Assembly (NCBI GenBank): GCA_951799405.1
Contig: OX637339.1
Span: 3,782,001-3,846,000, forward strand
Direction: 5' to 3'
DNA: 64,000 bases
Source: Agapetus fuscipes
Lineage: Eukaryota > Arthropoda > Insecta > Trichoptera > Glossosomatidae
Under the pieces are notes generated by a model. That model worked only from the letters and a program-made list of their open reading frames with translations. It did no database searches and was not told the origin of the DNA. Made by a program: the position numbers and the translations under genes. Positions 31,915-43,085 of the stretch are shown one piece after another (positions within the stretch are counted from its first letter, which is position 1; each line of letters begins with the position of its first letter).

Positions 31915-32366
31915 TTATTCAGTTTTAGCTTAGAGGTGTCGATATTTTTTACAATCTCCATTTTATTCTCAAAATCCACAATGACTTTACCAAAGCTGTT
32001 CTCACAATATTTTACATTCCACCATCAATGATTTACGACACAATCCACATTCATCATTGATCTAAATTATTTTACAATTCGCAATTCAAAAACTATACTA
32101 TAACATTTCATACTCTTTTTTTAAAATACATCTTCAAACATTTTTATTTCGATCTTGACAACCGTCATTTCATTCTTACAATTGGGAATTTATTATTACA
32201 AAAAAATACACCACCGATTCCTTTAATTAGTAAACTATATATTCGTTTATCGACATTTTATATTTATTTTATTACAATCCTCAATCCATTCTTTTAATCT
32301 GTACTTTGCCTATCACAACAATTCTACAATTATGAATTACCTTATTTTACAATCTTCAATCCATTA

Positions 32367-32622
32367 CCTTGACTTATAGGTTGGTATGCGGCTGACCACC
32401 CATACTGTAAAAAATGGTTCACTTTGCCAATGTCACCCCTGTTTCAGGGAAAGACGGCAAGAGTTGCAGGGCTTATGTTCATTTGAGATTGGGTTTTTAT
32501 AATGTAGGTAGGTCCACATGCGGCATGTGTTAGCGCGAAATTATACATGTCTGCTTGTGGGAATGCATTTAATATAAATCTTAAATGATATATATCCTTG
32601 CAGCTTAAATTAGATTAGATTC
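32367..32622 (+). repeat. Rep-A copy
   Basis: Full length, ACCTTGACTTATAGGTTGG to CAGCTTAAATTAGATTAGAT; one of the best preserved. Confidence 0.8.
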
Positions 32623-32936
32623 TTACAATGTCTACCACAATCAAGACTCTATTAGGTACTACTATTCGTTTTTTTTTTTTTTTTAACTTTTTTAACTGTA
32701 ATAAAAAAAGTCTATTTAATTACGAGGCTGGAGAGTAATTAATATCAGAGAGTGCTTATAGAGCACACATTGAAAGTTTTCGTATGGTAAATTAACAGTC
32801 AATAATGATTTATTGGCGAAATGACCGAGGAGTATATTTTATTAGTTCAATTGATACAATAATCATGAGCGAGCGTCTCAAACTTCAATAGGCCTTATAA
32901 TATCGTAGTCGCTTCTTAAATGTAAAATAATACGTA

Positions 32937-33178
32937 GATTGGCATGAGGCTGACCACCTATACGCTAAAAAAATATGAACTTTTGCAAAAATACGGCAGG
33001 AAATACGGCAAAAGTTATAGAAATAGTGTTTATTTTATTTTTTTATTAAAAAAATACATGTGAAGAGGAATACAATTCACCAAGATGTTGTTCCTGGCCT
33101 TAATTTGTAAGTACTGCTTATGGGAATGAATTTAATATGAATCTTAAATGTGAATTTATCTTTGCAACTTAGATTATT
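32937..33178 (+). repeat. Rep-A, degraded, with a SINE-D scrap inside
   Basis: Ends GATTGGCATGAGGCTGACC and TTTGCAACTTAGATTATTAT are Rep-A. GAAGAGGAATACAATTCACC (33062-33082) with CCTGGCC is the reverse complement of the SINE-D 3' part. Confidence 0.6.
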
Positions 33179-33597
33179 ATATTATTCTTTAAATACATCG
33201 TGAAATCTTTCTCACTTTCAGTGACGCTTTCTGTACAGAGTATATTTTTTTACGTTCAAATTCAAGTACATAGTTAACTGGAAAATACATGGAATCTAAA
33301 ACAGCGCTTGTAATGAGCGTTTTAGTTTCCATATATTTTTGGTAAAACGCTATCATGTAGTTTTACACTGCTGCTATTTTTAACTTGCGAATTGTCCACG
33401 CGACTGAAACTTTCGATATACGAGAAGTATAACAACACAGATATCTTAAGTAAAGGTGACTTTGAGTTTTCGTTTTGCAAAAAAAAAACACGTAAATAGA
33501 TTTTCACTTTCATCAGCATGTTAAAATTTTCTTATTAGCAACCTTGATATGCAGTATAATCGAAATTGTAGTGATTTTGAATCTTCCACTATGATCT

Positions 33598-33692
33598 AAG
33601 TTTCCGAGGTTTATAAACATTTAAGATTCATATTAAATGCACAAGCTGACACGTAGGTATAAATTCACGCTTACAAAAGCCGCATGACATGT
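33598..33692 (-). repeat. Rep-A 3' fragment
   Basis: AACATTTAAGATTCATATTA to TTACAAAAGCCGCATG. Confidence 0.55.
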
Positions 33693-33848
33693 ATCATTTT
33701 TATTTTATTTTTTCGAAAATAATACATGTATAATAAATTTAACAAATTGTACGAGTATTTCCCATGAGTTATAAAAGAACACATTTGGGACTCTTATATT
33801 TTACACAATTAACAATACATAAAATTAACCATAAAACGTACAAATTTG

Positions 33849-34136
33849 ACCGAAATGTCGTGTGGACGAAGTGTCAAGTGACCGATTTGTCTATGGCCGA
33901 GTTGTCTTTGGACGGGTTGTCGTTGACCGATTTGTCTCTGACCGAAATGTCGTTGGCCGAAAAGTCGTGTGGACGAAGTGTCGTGTGACCGATTTGTCTA
34001 TGGCCGAGTTGTCGTTGACCGATTTGTCTTTGATCGAAATGTCGTTGGCCGAAAAGTCGTGTGGACGAAGTGTCGTGTGACCGATTTGTCAATGGACGAG
34101 CTGTCGTTGGACGAGTTGTCTTTTACCGATTTGTCG
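33849..34136 (+). repeat. Minisatellite, ~15-bp unit
   Basis: About 19 degenerate copies of a unit like TGGCCGAATTGTCGT. The phrase GTGTGGACGAAGTGTC recurs at about 33860, 33968 and 34060, showing higher-order blocks of seven and six units. Because 15 is divisible by three, frames stay open on both strands, but no codon-level signal suggests a gene. Confidence 0.85.
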
Positions 34137-34159
34137 TGACACGATTATTAATATATAAC

Positions 34160-34237
34160 AGATAAAGTCATTCCTGGCACCATCTCGGGCTCTCGGAATG
34201 GAATGCAAGCACTCTACCAACTGAGCTATCGACCGGA
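34160..34237 (-). mobile_element. SINE-C head fragment
   Basis: CTCTCGGAATGGAATGCAAG, ACCAACTGAGCTATCGACC: tRNA-like unit only, directly after the minisatellite. Confidence 0.65.
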
Positions 34238-34261
34238 CTGCAATCTGGATTTTTTTGGAAA

Positions 34262-34595
34262 ATGTCATCACATAAATGGAAACAACATACATCATTTTCA
34301 CCTCATTTCCATAAATTTAGATCACTTCAAAAATTGTGGAGAGCACTCGACAGGCTGAGAACGGGTGTTGGCAGAGCTCGCTGTAACATGAGGACCTGGG
34401 GAATCCTTCATCAAGATGACACCACGCTCTGTGAATGCGGAGCCCAACAGTCAATGGGTCATCTTCGGATCTGCCCGGCCTGCCCAACAAGCTGCTCACT
34501 GGCCGACCTAATGGAGAGTAATAGTGAAGCAGTGGATGTTGCCCGACACTGGGCAAGAGTAGTGTAGTGTCTGACACGAAGAAGAAGAAGACTTC
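34262..34595 (+). mobile_element. Non-LTR retrotransposon C-terminal fragment with GAA tail
   Basis: A 101-codon frame (34262-34567) reads LDRLRTGVGRARCNMRTWGI then LCECGAQQSMGHLRICPAC. This is the RTG.GR.....KWG....C.CG..QTM.HI...CP signature found after the reverse transcriptase domain. A GAAGAAGAAGAAG tail at 34579-34592 marks the 3' end. Confidence 0.8.
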
Positions 34596-35044
34596 ACAAA
34601 TCCTATATTACTGCCTTTGGTCATATACCATTCATTTATTTATTATTGTTTTGATATTGAGGTCAGCGAACGTAAACCGCCGGCCCGCGGCTCTTTTTTT
34701 CAACGCTCTAAGCACGATGACCTACATCAAGGCAGAAATAATGTTTTTAAGAATGAAATCTGCCCACAAGGTAAGTGTTACACACACATGAAGAATTTCT
34801 ACAAATATTATACTAAAAAGTCAAAGCGAATCAGGTTTTAAGAGATGGGATCGTTCGTAAACAAATAATTTCATTATCAATGCCTAAAGCTAGGTAAGAG
34901 AAGCTGTCAAAATCAGCTGTTGGATGGCGGCCATTTTGAATTGCTTTAACATACATACAGATGTACAGTGTACACGGCTTAAAACTGAATTTTGATGACA
35001 GCTAAATAAAGGCGCTGTTATGACTTTAGGGCCTTCAAACTGAT
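34596..35044. other. Unassigned
   Basis: Short GC-rich phrases (GGATGGCGGCCATTTTGAA) also occur near 39185, hinting at an old repeat; nothing further. Confidence 0.3.
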
Positions 35045-35052
35045 AAAGTAAC

Positions 35053-35198
35053 CAGTGACGGCTCATCAATTTTTCATCGAGCAGTGCATTTTTATACTAG
35101 CCGTCATTGATTACCCCCCTAAAATTTGAAAGTATTAGATCGTGGCATTATTACTGGGGGTGCAATGCACCGATGCACCTTACTTGGAGCCGTCACTG
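35053..35198. mobile_element. hAT MITE (146 bp)
   Basis: Inverted ends CAGTGACGGCTC and GAGCCGTCACTG; AAAGTAAC repeated on both sides (35045-35052 and 35199-35206), the 8-bp duplication typical of hAT. Confidence 0.9.
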
Positions 35199-35387
35199 AA
35201 AGTAACTGGGCTTTATTTTGTTTTTCTTCAACTAAACACTTCAAGTTTAGAAATTTAGCTAACATCACATTGAACTATCAAAAGTGACGTTTTACAAGAT
35301 GTCGGCATTAGTTCCAATTTGCACCACGTTCAGTTTGATCCGTGCCGATCCGTAAACACAAGTCATACATTCAACTGTACCTACCCT

Positions 35388-35628
35388 GAGTACGAGTTGC
35401 AAAACTTGAGTAAAGTAAAGTATATGGAATGTATTAAAGAGTGATTTTGCCCAAAATCTACCGTTTTTGTTTGTTTGAACTTGATTTTCTTCATCACTGT
35501 AACTCTTTTGCTAAGACCATAAAGTGTAAGAAACAAAAACGGCAGATTTTGGGGAAAATCACTCTTTAATACTTTCCGTAAACTTTACTTTAATCATGTT
35601 TTGCAACTCGTGCTAAGGGTATTGTTTA
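35388..35628. mobile_element. MITE-G
   Basis: TACCCTGAGTACGAGTTGCA at left and TGCAACTCGTGCTAAGGGTA at right; core with the AAAATCTACCGTTTTTG inverted pair. Homologue of 29846-30127; TA-type ends suggest a mariner-like origin. Confidence 0.75.
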
Positions 35629-36470
35629 TAATAATATATTTTTTTATTAATCGCGTACTTCTATGTTTAAAGATCATAAGGTCGTTTTTTTTTTTTTTTT
35701 TTCAAAAAGCAGTTCAACAATCTTCTGTCATATTATAGTCATACAATGAAATCCCAAATCGGTTTTTACTTTATTCTAGAAAAAAACATTATTTTCACAA
35801 CGGAGTCCGCACAAATCGCCAAGACAAAAAAAAAGTGAAGTCGCGAAGCCTAGTTGGTAGGAAAAAGGCTGACAAATATTTTGTCATTAGTTCATAAGGT
35901 CGCCCAAGTAACACAATACACAGACCTGTGATGTTTGTCCACGCTGAAGGAAAAAAAATAGGACATCCGTTCTGAGCCTATTCTGATAAAATGAACGGTT
36001 ATTCAAAAATCGGTCAAATGATAACAACTATTCGCAATTTTGAAATAAAATTGAAACGCTTATAAGTACAAGAGCACGTACCAAATACAAAGAAGAATGC
36101 AATTCACCAATCTATTGTTGCCTGGCCAAAAGAAGACATTATAAATAAACTACGTTAAACAAAAAATAGCTTTATTTTATTATAAATTTCATTTATTTAA
36201 GTATTAATTAATGCTTAATTACCCAATGCCATTTATTAACTCACGGGAAAGCAAAATAATCGAACAAGCGTTGTTTTTATGTCAAAATTCAAACACACCA
36301 GTCAAACCCACCGCCTTGACTGGCTCGAGCGTAGCACCGATATTTTTTGAAGTAAAAATAAATATAGAAAAAAACTTGAGAAAATAGTTCTGAAGTATTT
36401 ATTATTAATTCATTCATTTTATTATCAATATTTTAATATGACTCTGACCTATAAATTGCGGCACAGTTTC
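35629..36470. other. Mostly unassigned; SINE-D scrap near 36095-36130
   Basis: GAAGAATGCAATTCACCAAT then TTGCCTGGCC matches SINE-D reversed; the rest is AT-rich and unassigned. Confidence 0.4.
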
Positions 36471-36703
36471 TTACATATTACAATAAGCTATGGACTTGAT
36501 TATGAAATTTAAAAAACCACTGATAAAGAAAGATATCCCATCGAAAGCATAATACACAACAGATAACAGGTAATAATAATTAGAATTAAATAACAACAAT
36601 AATACTTTATCCTTAGTATGAAATAATAAAATCACTGCATTCTTTACTAACCACGATAAGAGATAAGCCTCACAGAAAACATCACTTACAATATAACGGT
36701 CCT

Positions 36704-37024
36704 CCCTAGATTCTCTAGATTCTAAAGACTCCCTAGACTCCCTAGATTCTAAAGACTCTAGGGGTCTATGACACTTGTAGTGCCGCAGAGGTGTACGAGC
36801 TCGGACGTCGCTACAAAGCCCCAATACTCAAGCAAGACCCAGTTGCTGTAAAGCTGGATGGACCTTTGGTGACCGGTCATTGGTAAAGGTTTATGAATTT
36901 TTCAACCCAGCGAAGAGCACATTCGAAATATAAATGGTATATTTTTGTGCTCCGCCGGGATCCTAATCCACAACCTTCCATTTACGAGTCCGAAGTGTTG
37001 CCACTACGGACTACGGACCGGTCC
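36704..37024 (-). mobile_element. SINE-B, B2 variant with expanded TCTAG tail
   Basis: Same head, body and alternative end as 6685-6992. The tail at 36704-36772 has several alternating CCCTAGATTCTAAAGACT-type units. Both B2 copies share the odd duplication GGACTACGGACTACGG-like at the head (CACTACGGACTACGGACC). Confidence 0.75.
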
Positions 37025-37344
37025 ATCGTTGCACTAGATATCCAAATATATACGCCATCTTCAGTATTTAATAGCAGTAGCCCAGTTTTTAACAAATGAT
37101 TTAGCAATGTTTACGAAAAAATGTACAAGTAAGTATATAGTGACCGAAAATTTCCAAGTAATAAAAGTTTTCATTATTTCTTCACATAGCGACAGGCAAT
37201 GAATGATATTTTGCGAAATGTAAGGTACGTTCAGAAATTTCTGTCAACCAACCGTTATTTTGATGAAATTATAACAAAAAAATCATCTAAATAGATCAAA
37301 TGCGTAGTGATAGCCCACAAGCCTTAAAATATTAGAAATTCAAT

Positions 37345-37606
37345 TCTAATCTAATCTAAGCTGCAAAGATATATATCATTTAAGATTTATACTAAATGCA
37401 TTCCCACAAGCAGATATGTATAATTTCGCGCTAACACATGCCGCATGTGGACCTACAATATAAAAACCTAATCTCAAATGAACATAAGCCTTGCAACTCT
37501 TGCCGTCCTTCCCTGAAACAGGGGTGACATTGGCAAAGTGAACCAATTTTTATATTATGGGTGGTCAGCCGCATAACAACCTATAAGTCAAGGAACATAC
37601 ATGACA
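37345..37606 (-). repeat. Rep-A copy
   Basis: From CTAATCTAAGCTGCAAAGAT to ATAACAACCTATAAGTCAAG, full length. Confidence 0.8.
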
Positions 37607-38030
37607 AATTACATTTTTTAAATCAAAGAATAAAAATTACAATATATACATGGACATAAAAAACTAAATCATAAAACCAATTTCACTTTAACAAACCCTA
37701 GCCGCCAACATCACAGATCAACCGCCATTTCTTTCTATCCTTGCATACTTCTTTCATTCATTTTAATTCATTTTTTAATTTTTCCTTTAATTCATTTTAA
37801 TTATATATTCAACGGATTATCTGATAAATCAACATGGCACTGGCGCCCCTGTTCTTCGCGGGAAATCGCCACAAAGAAGAGGAAGATTATCTGAATTCGA
37901 TATTTTGACCTGGTTACTTCTCTTAGTCGGTGTGTTAAATAAATAATTAATTTATACAATCATCACAAAAATATGTAGATATAACGTTTTGATCTAAGCT
38001 CACCAGTATAATTACAATAATACATCTATA

Positions 38031-38314
38031 ATGCTGGAGTGAAGTTTTCCGGGATCTGCTGCCGTGGTCTGTGGGAGCTGGAGCTTCCGGACGTTTCGCC
38101 CATTTCTACGATGGGCTTCTTCAGCGTGAAGTATGATGATGATGAAGATCTTGATGAGAACTGTGTCACAGTTCTCATCAAGATCTTCATGGGCGAGATG
38201 ATAGAAATGGGCGAAACGTCCGGAAGCTCCAGCTCCCACAGACCAAGGCAACAGATCCCGGAAAACTTCACTCCAGCATCATCAGCCGGCCGTGTAAGCC
38301 TAAAACTCTTATTC
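38031..38314. mobile_element. Fold-back retroelement H1 with hammerhead-like motif
   Basis: An inverted dimer: arms 38031-38160 and 38166-38295 share blocks such as AACTTCACTCCAGCAT, GGAAGCTCCAGCTCCCACAG and ATGGGCGAAACG, meeting at CTGTGTCACAG. The right arm extends to AAAACTCTTATTC. AATACATCTATA flanks the element on both sides (38019-38030 and 38315-38326). A single-arm relative with the same 3' end lies at 46051-46221. Confidence 0.75.
38080..38130 (-). ncRNA. Hammerhead-ribozyme-like motif (type I layout)
   Basis: On minus: CTTCACG, then CTGAAGA (38124-38118), a hairpin AGCCCAT...ATGGGC, GAAA (38097-38094), C, GTC (38092-38090) and CGGAAG. CUGANGA and GAAA fit the catalytic core; GUC is a canonical cleavage triplet; CTTC(A)CG can pair with CGGAAG as stem I with one bulge. 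There is one extra base between CUGANGA and stem II, and stem III is only two base pairs, which would favour dimers. Activity untested. Confidence 0.55.
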
Positions 38315-38416
38315 AATACATCTATACACACCCTTGACACATCCTCATACCTCATTTTAAGTACTTAAAGATATATTTTTTCATATTATTCAATTTTTAT
38401 ATTTCTTATAAGTCAT

Positions 38417-38672
38417 ATTCCTTGACTTATAGGTTGGTATGAGGCTGACCACCCATACTGTAAAAAATGGTTCACTTTGCCAATGTCACTCCTGTTTCAG
38501 GGAAGATCGGCAAGAGTTGCAGGGCTTATGTCCATTTGAGAATTTGGTTTTTATATTGTAGGTCCACATGCGGCATCTGTGAGCGCGAAATTATGCGTGT
38601 CTGCTTGTGGGAATGCATTTAATATGAATCTCAAATGGTACATATCCTTGCAGCTTAGATTCAGATTAAGAT
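38417..38672 (+). repeat. Rep-A copy
   Basis: Full length, ATTCCTTGACTTATAGG to TTGCAGCTTAGATTCAGAT. Confidence 0.8.
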
Positions 38673-38731
38673 TTAGTATATTTCTTGATGTTTGTTATTG
38701 GTTCTACTTGATTATTTATCTCTTGGTGCTA

Positions 38732-38905
38732 TTTATTGCACTGCTATGAGGTCCTAGCATTATTCTCAGCAAGCAAACGTCAGCCTTGTATGAGAGTGCC
38801 TTTCTTAGCAACAAACAAAATATGTGTATGCCGTGTCCCTAGCAAATTAGCCGGGTGACGACACCATTTTGTCTATGTCAATTCAGGAGCCGACCTCATT
38901 GAGAT
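38732..38905. repeat. Rep-E copy
   Basis: CAGCAAGCAAACGTCAGCCT, CCTAGCAAATTAGCCGGGTG, TTTTGTCTATGTCAATTCAG; uninterrupted homologue of 30180-30695. Confidence 0.5.
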
Positions 38906-39474
38906 CCCAAATAACGAATTATAAAAGTAATAAAAGAAAAGGGATTTTTACAACAAGCGTGCATGAATAAAATCTTTTTCTACTCCCATTTGGTAATTTA
39001 CTAATTACAAAACGGCTAACGCAATCACAATGCCATACATTTCTACACCCGTTGCATAATGTTACATTATGCAACCGGTAACCGTGTTAAAATGAACATG
39101 TGCGCATGCGCATTGTCAGAATTGGAACCATTTTTTAATTTCAAATGTTAACCTTGTATGGGGGTATGAAGACCTGTCAATCCAAGATGGCCGCAAGCGA
39201 TCAGCTGATTAGGCTTCATACAATATTAGTGATATTCGGTAGGTAGGAATTACCGTGGTGATGAGACTTTCAGCCCTGTTCAGATGAAAATAAATAAGTA
39301 TATATTTTATGTGTAGAGTCAAATAAAAATTGTTAATAGTGCTAAAATTTATCGAATTTATTTATCGGATTGCTCCAAATAAAGCTTTCATTTTTTCAAT
39401 GGAAAATAAAAGGCTTGAAAAGAAAACAATACAAAAAATTTCACCGCAAAAAATAAACAAACTCAAAAAGTTAC

Positions 39475-39702
39475 TTGGTTAATAGGTGAGTATGAGGTTG
39501 ATCACCTATGCTGTACAAATTTGGTTCGCCTGCCAATACAACTGCAGGGCATATGTTTATTTGAGTTTTGGGTTTGAATGTTTGAGCTTATATGCAGGAT
39601 GTAAAAGCGCGACCTTATACATATGTGTCGGCTTGTGGGCATGAATTCAATATGAAACCTAAATATAATTTATTTTTACAACTTAGGTTAGATTAGATAA
39701 TC
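39475..39702 (+). repeat. Rep-A copy, diverged
   Basis: GGTGAGTATGAGGTTGATCA to ACAACTTAGGTTAGATTAGA, with several deletions. Confidence 0.65.
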
Positions 39703-39828
39703 GAAGGGAATGATAAATCACACGTTTTGACAAAGGTAAGGTTTTAATTACTTCAAATGGACGAGTACATTATAATGACTATTATTCACTATTTTGTTAA
39801 TTCTCTCATGGTCGTAGAAAAAGTATTG

Positions 39829-39950
39829 TATGCCACTGCACGTAATTAGTCTTTGTAACACTCGTGCTTTCTATTGTGCCATTCGGCTGCGCCTCATGGC
39901 ACAAACTAGCACTCGTGTTAAAAAGACTATCATTACTTGGCAGTGGCATA
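39829..39950. repeat. Fold-back MITE-like repeat (122 bp)
   Basis: TATGCCACTGC, GTAAT, AGTCTTT, TAACACTCGTGCT and TTGTGCCA return in inverse order on the right, so almost the whole unit forms a hairpin. No obvious target duplication. Confidence 0.75.
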
Positions 39951-40431
39951 AATAACTATTTCAATATTCAAACTCCCGTTGTATGTCAAATCCATTGCAC
40001 TTTCAAGTACTGAGAACTATTATATTGGGTTTTCGCAAAATTTGTAATTCAAATGCGTGTTTATAATGATTGATGAATAAAAATACATGAACTGAAGCGT
40101 CAAAAGGTTATCAAGAAGATTCTATAGTAAATTCCAATAAATTATTATTTTATACTATTTATTTGTACATTACAAATTCTCCTATTTGGTTCTTGCAAAA
40201 AATAAGTGAATCTATCTAAAAATACAAATATTCATTCATAGCTAAATAAATAATTTCAGATCCACTTTCTTGTGAAAAATAGCTTTATATTAAGAATCGT
40301 TTGACATCAGATACATATTACACATCTGTCCGTCGAATGCGAGAAGGTAATGAGATGTTAAAATATTTCTGTGTCCAAACACACAATAACAAGATCAATA
40401 AAATAATTGTTTACGATCAGATACATACTAA

Positions 40432-40557
40432 GGCCCGGTATTTTCAATGTTAGCATATGTGACTTCAAAGTGAACAAAACCCTACCCACATGATTGACAT
40501 AAGTGCGTCCTTTTACTCAATATAAAGTCGCTATACTAACGTTGAAAATACCGGGCC
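40432..40557. mobile_element. Small Harbinger-like MITE (126 bp)
   Basis: GGCCCGGTATTTTCAATGTT and AACGTTGAAAATACCGGGCC are inverted; flanks TAA / ATA are an imperfect 3-bp duplication. Its terminal ~12 bp equal those of the larger MITEs, but the interior differs. Confidence 0.75.
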
Positions 40558-40978
40558 ATAGATATCTTGATTTTGATGCAAGTTTAATTAACACGCAGGT
40601 ACCATAAATGCTGTAGAGTTCTACATAATTTTTTTTTTTTTAACTCTGATAGACCTAACCATGAGTTATACTACACATACGCAGGCTGTTATAAAAAATG
40701 TATATAGCGCAATTAAGTACGAATTGCAATCCATTAGTAACATATTATGGTAGGAGAGAAAAACATTGAAAATATATTTTCTCCATTTCTTATATTTTAT
40801 CATCGACCATCACAATATATTTCATGTAAATCTATGCTAGATTCTTCGACTATTAGGTAAGCATGAGGCTCTGACCCTTAACTTTTTCCAAAGCCACCCC
40901 AGTTTCACAGAAAGGCGGCAAGAGTTGAAAAGATTGTGTTCATATATGTGTTTATTTTTTATGTGCACATGCATCATG

Positions 40979-41137
40979 GACCGGTCTGTAGTCTAGTGGT
41001 TAACACTTTGGACCCGTGATTGAAAGGTTTGAATTCCGGCGGGACTCTGCCTTTACCAAAGACCGGCCACCATATAGGTCCATCCAGCCTTACACCAATT
41101 GGGTTAATAAATCATCCTAATTTTATTATATGATCAT
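40979..41137 (+). mobile_element. SINE-B, internally deleted
   Basis: Head GACCGGTCTGTAGTCTAGTG, then directly TTTACCAAAGACCGGCCACC and AATAAATCATCCTAATTTTA; about half of the body is missing. Confidence 0.7.
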
Positions 41138-41202
41138 GTGTAAGCCTAAGCGCAAACTTACACGTTCTGCTGGTGGACGTGCATTAAAAGGCAATATTAT
41201 AT

Positions 41203-41927
41203 TCTAGGAGTCACACTGGATCGGAACCTCACAATGGGAGAGCAATTGAACTTGACTGTATCTTCCTCATTTTTTGAACTTCGCCAGATAAAGGCGATCA
41301 GGAGATGTTTACCGTCGGGAGCAGTCAAGACCCTGGTTAATGCCTTTGTGATGTCACGAGTTGACTATTGCTCAACGCTGTACATAGGTCAGCCGAAAAA
41401 GCAGTTCAACCGTCTTCAGTCTGTGCTGAATTCAGCGGCAAGACTCATATTCGGGATGTCTAAATTTACTCGCATTACTCCATTGTTAGGGAAACTGCAT
41501 TGGCTTCGTTTTCCGGAGAGGGTGGTCTACCGTGTTTGTCTGATGGTGTATAAGGCTGTAAATGGTACAGCTCCTTCATATTTGGCTGACATGTTTACAC
41601 CCGTTGAGAGGGATTTGAGGCGCCAAACGCTCAGATCTGCAGGGGATGGCGTGGTGGACTTGGTTCAGCCACACCGTCAGACACGCACTAATTTTGGGGA
41701 CCGTGCTTTCCGGTTTGCGGGACCAATGGAGTGGAACAGACTGCCACCTAATGTGAGGAAGGCAAAGACTGTTGGTGTCTTTAAAGGAGCACTAAAGACA
41801 CATCTTTACAAGAAATCTTATCCGTGATTTGAGAGGGCCCTTGAGGTGTGACACACACAAAAACGGCGCTCTTTAATTATGTGTAGGTACATTAAAATAA
41901 ATTATCCTTATATATATATATATATAT
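41203..41927 (+). mobile_element. CR1/L2-like LINE, 3' fragment with complete 3' end
   Basis: An open frame (41204-41827) reads ILGVTLDRNLTMGEQL ... MSRVDYCSTLYIGQPKKQF ... ARLIFGMSKFTRITPLL ... RAFRFAGPMEWNRLPPNVRK ... ALKTHLYKKSYP, the C-terminus of the reverse transcriptase ORF. The 3' UTR reads AGAGGGCCCTTGAGGTGTGA, CACACACAAAAACGGCGCTC and AAATAAATTATCCTT, then TA repeats. That UTR closely matches the SINE-B tail. No internal stops are seen, so this is a fairly young copy. Confidence 0.9.
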
Positions 41928-41948
41928 CTTTGCAACTTGGATTATAGA

Positions 41949-42732
41949 TAGACAGATAGGTAGGTACATATATTCAATTGCAAAAGAATTAGAAACTAAT
42001 TTAAAACCGGAATTTCAATAAAATTTATATGCTGAACCAACATAATTAGATACATCGTCCCCTGTTTGGCTTACTAAATTTTTTTTTTCAAAAATGACCA
42101 TTGAATGGTATTGTCTCAAGAATCACATTCTACACAATCTGAGCTTAGAAAAAACATTAAACACTGTAAGTAATATAAGAGTGGTTTAAAATATTTGTAA
42201 AACTCATTTTCAGTTTTCGTAACACACTTTGGTCCAGTACACATACAAACATTTCTCATGCGAAATTATTTCTGTTGGAGATAAGACAAACAAGCACTAA
42301 CGGGTACGACATGTATATAACTCTCACTGAACGCGATTAAATGTACTAAATTTAAACAATCATTCAATCAGAACAAGTTAATTAATGATTTGATGATTTG
42401 ATTAAATATTTTCGTACTTAATAATAACTCATATTATTTCCAATTGGTAACATTCCACAAAAGGTATATATAGTTCGTTACGGATCAACAGTAATGAATG
42501 GTTTATTAAAACTGAGTACAAAACACCATACAGTTCACCCAGATCAAATTATTTATTGTTTTAAATCTACTTTCGTACAATTAGTATACACGTGTACCAT
42601 ATTGCTATCAATTAAAAAAACATCTTTCATTTATTTACAAATTACATAATCTGTTTTTTTTTTGTTGCTATTTCTTCGTTTAAATAATTCGTTTTGTAGT
42701 ACATTATTTTGCAAGGAGAATCTTTAATTTAA
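41949..42732. other. Unassigned AT-rich stretch
   Basis: No repeat family or coding signal recognised. Confidence 0.4.
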
Positions 42733-43085
42733 GCTGCAAAGATGTATTGACATGAGAAAGCATATTTTTTTGTAATAAAAAAACACTGAGTTTTTGTTTT
42801 CACAAATGAATTAATATTTATTATAACCTCAATTACTTTCGACTAACGTCAACTTTAATCAAAGCTGCCAAGATATTTCTTAAATTACAGATGCATGCCC
42901 AAAAACGAAACGTGTAAGTTCGCGCTTACAAAATATGTTGTATGTTAACTTACAAATTAGAAACCAAGCCTCAAATGAAAATAAACCTTGCAACTCCTGC
43001 CACCTGTCCCTGAAACCGGGTTGCATTGGAAAAAATTTAACCAAGTTTTTAAAACACGGGGGTCAGCCTCATACCAACCTGTTAT
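42733..43085 (-). repeat. Rep-A, old and enlarged copy
   Basis: GCTGCAAAGATGTATTGACA at 42733 and again AGCTGCCAAGATATTTC at 42863; the remainder (GTTCGCGCTTACAAAATATG to CAGCCTCATACCAACC) follows the family. Confidence 0.55.

Larger units (their letters stand above)
40852..41948 (+). repeat. Rep-A copy broken by a SINE-B and a LINE
   Basis: Pieces at 40852-40978, 41138-41202 and 41928-41948 together make one Rep-A unit. SINE-B fills the first gap and the CR1-like LINE the second, so Rep-A is the oldest of the three. Confidence 0.7.

Noticed and set aside
33764..34092. Frames of 72-74 codons with repeated DLSL.E / GRSVV words
   Set aside because: Produced by the 15-bp minisatellite on both strands; not protein-coding.
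39040..39085. Short palindrome TTGCATAATGTTACATTATGCAA
   Set aside because: A 22-bp AT-rich inverted repeat can easily arise by chance, and no partner copy or duplication was seen.
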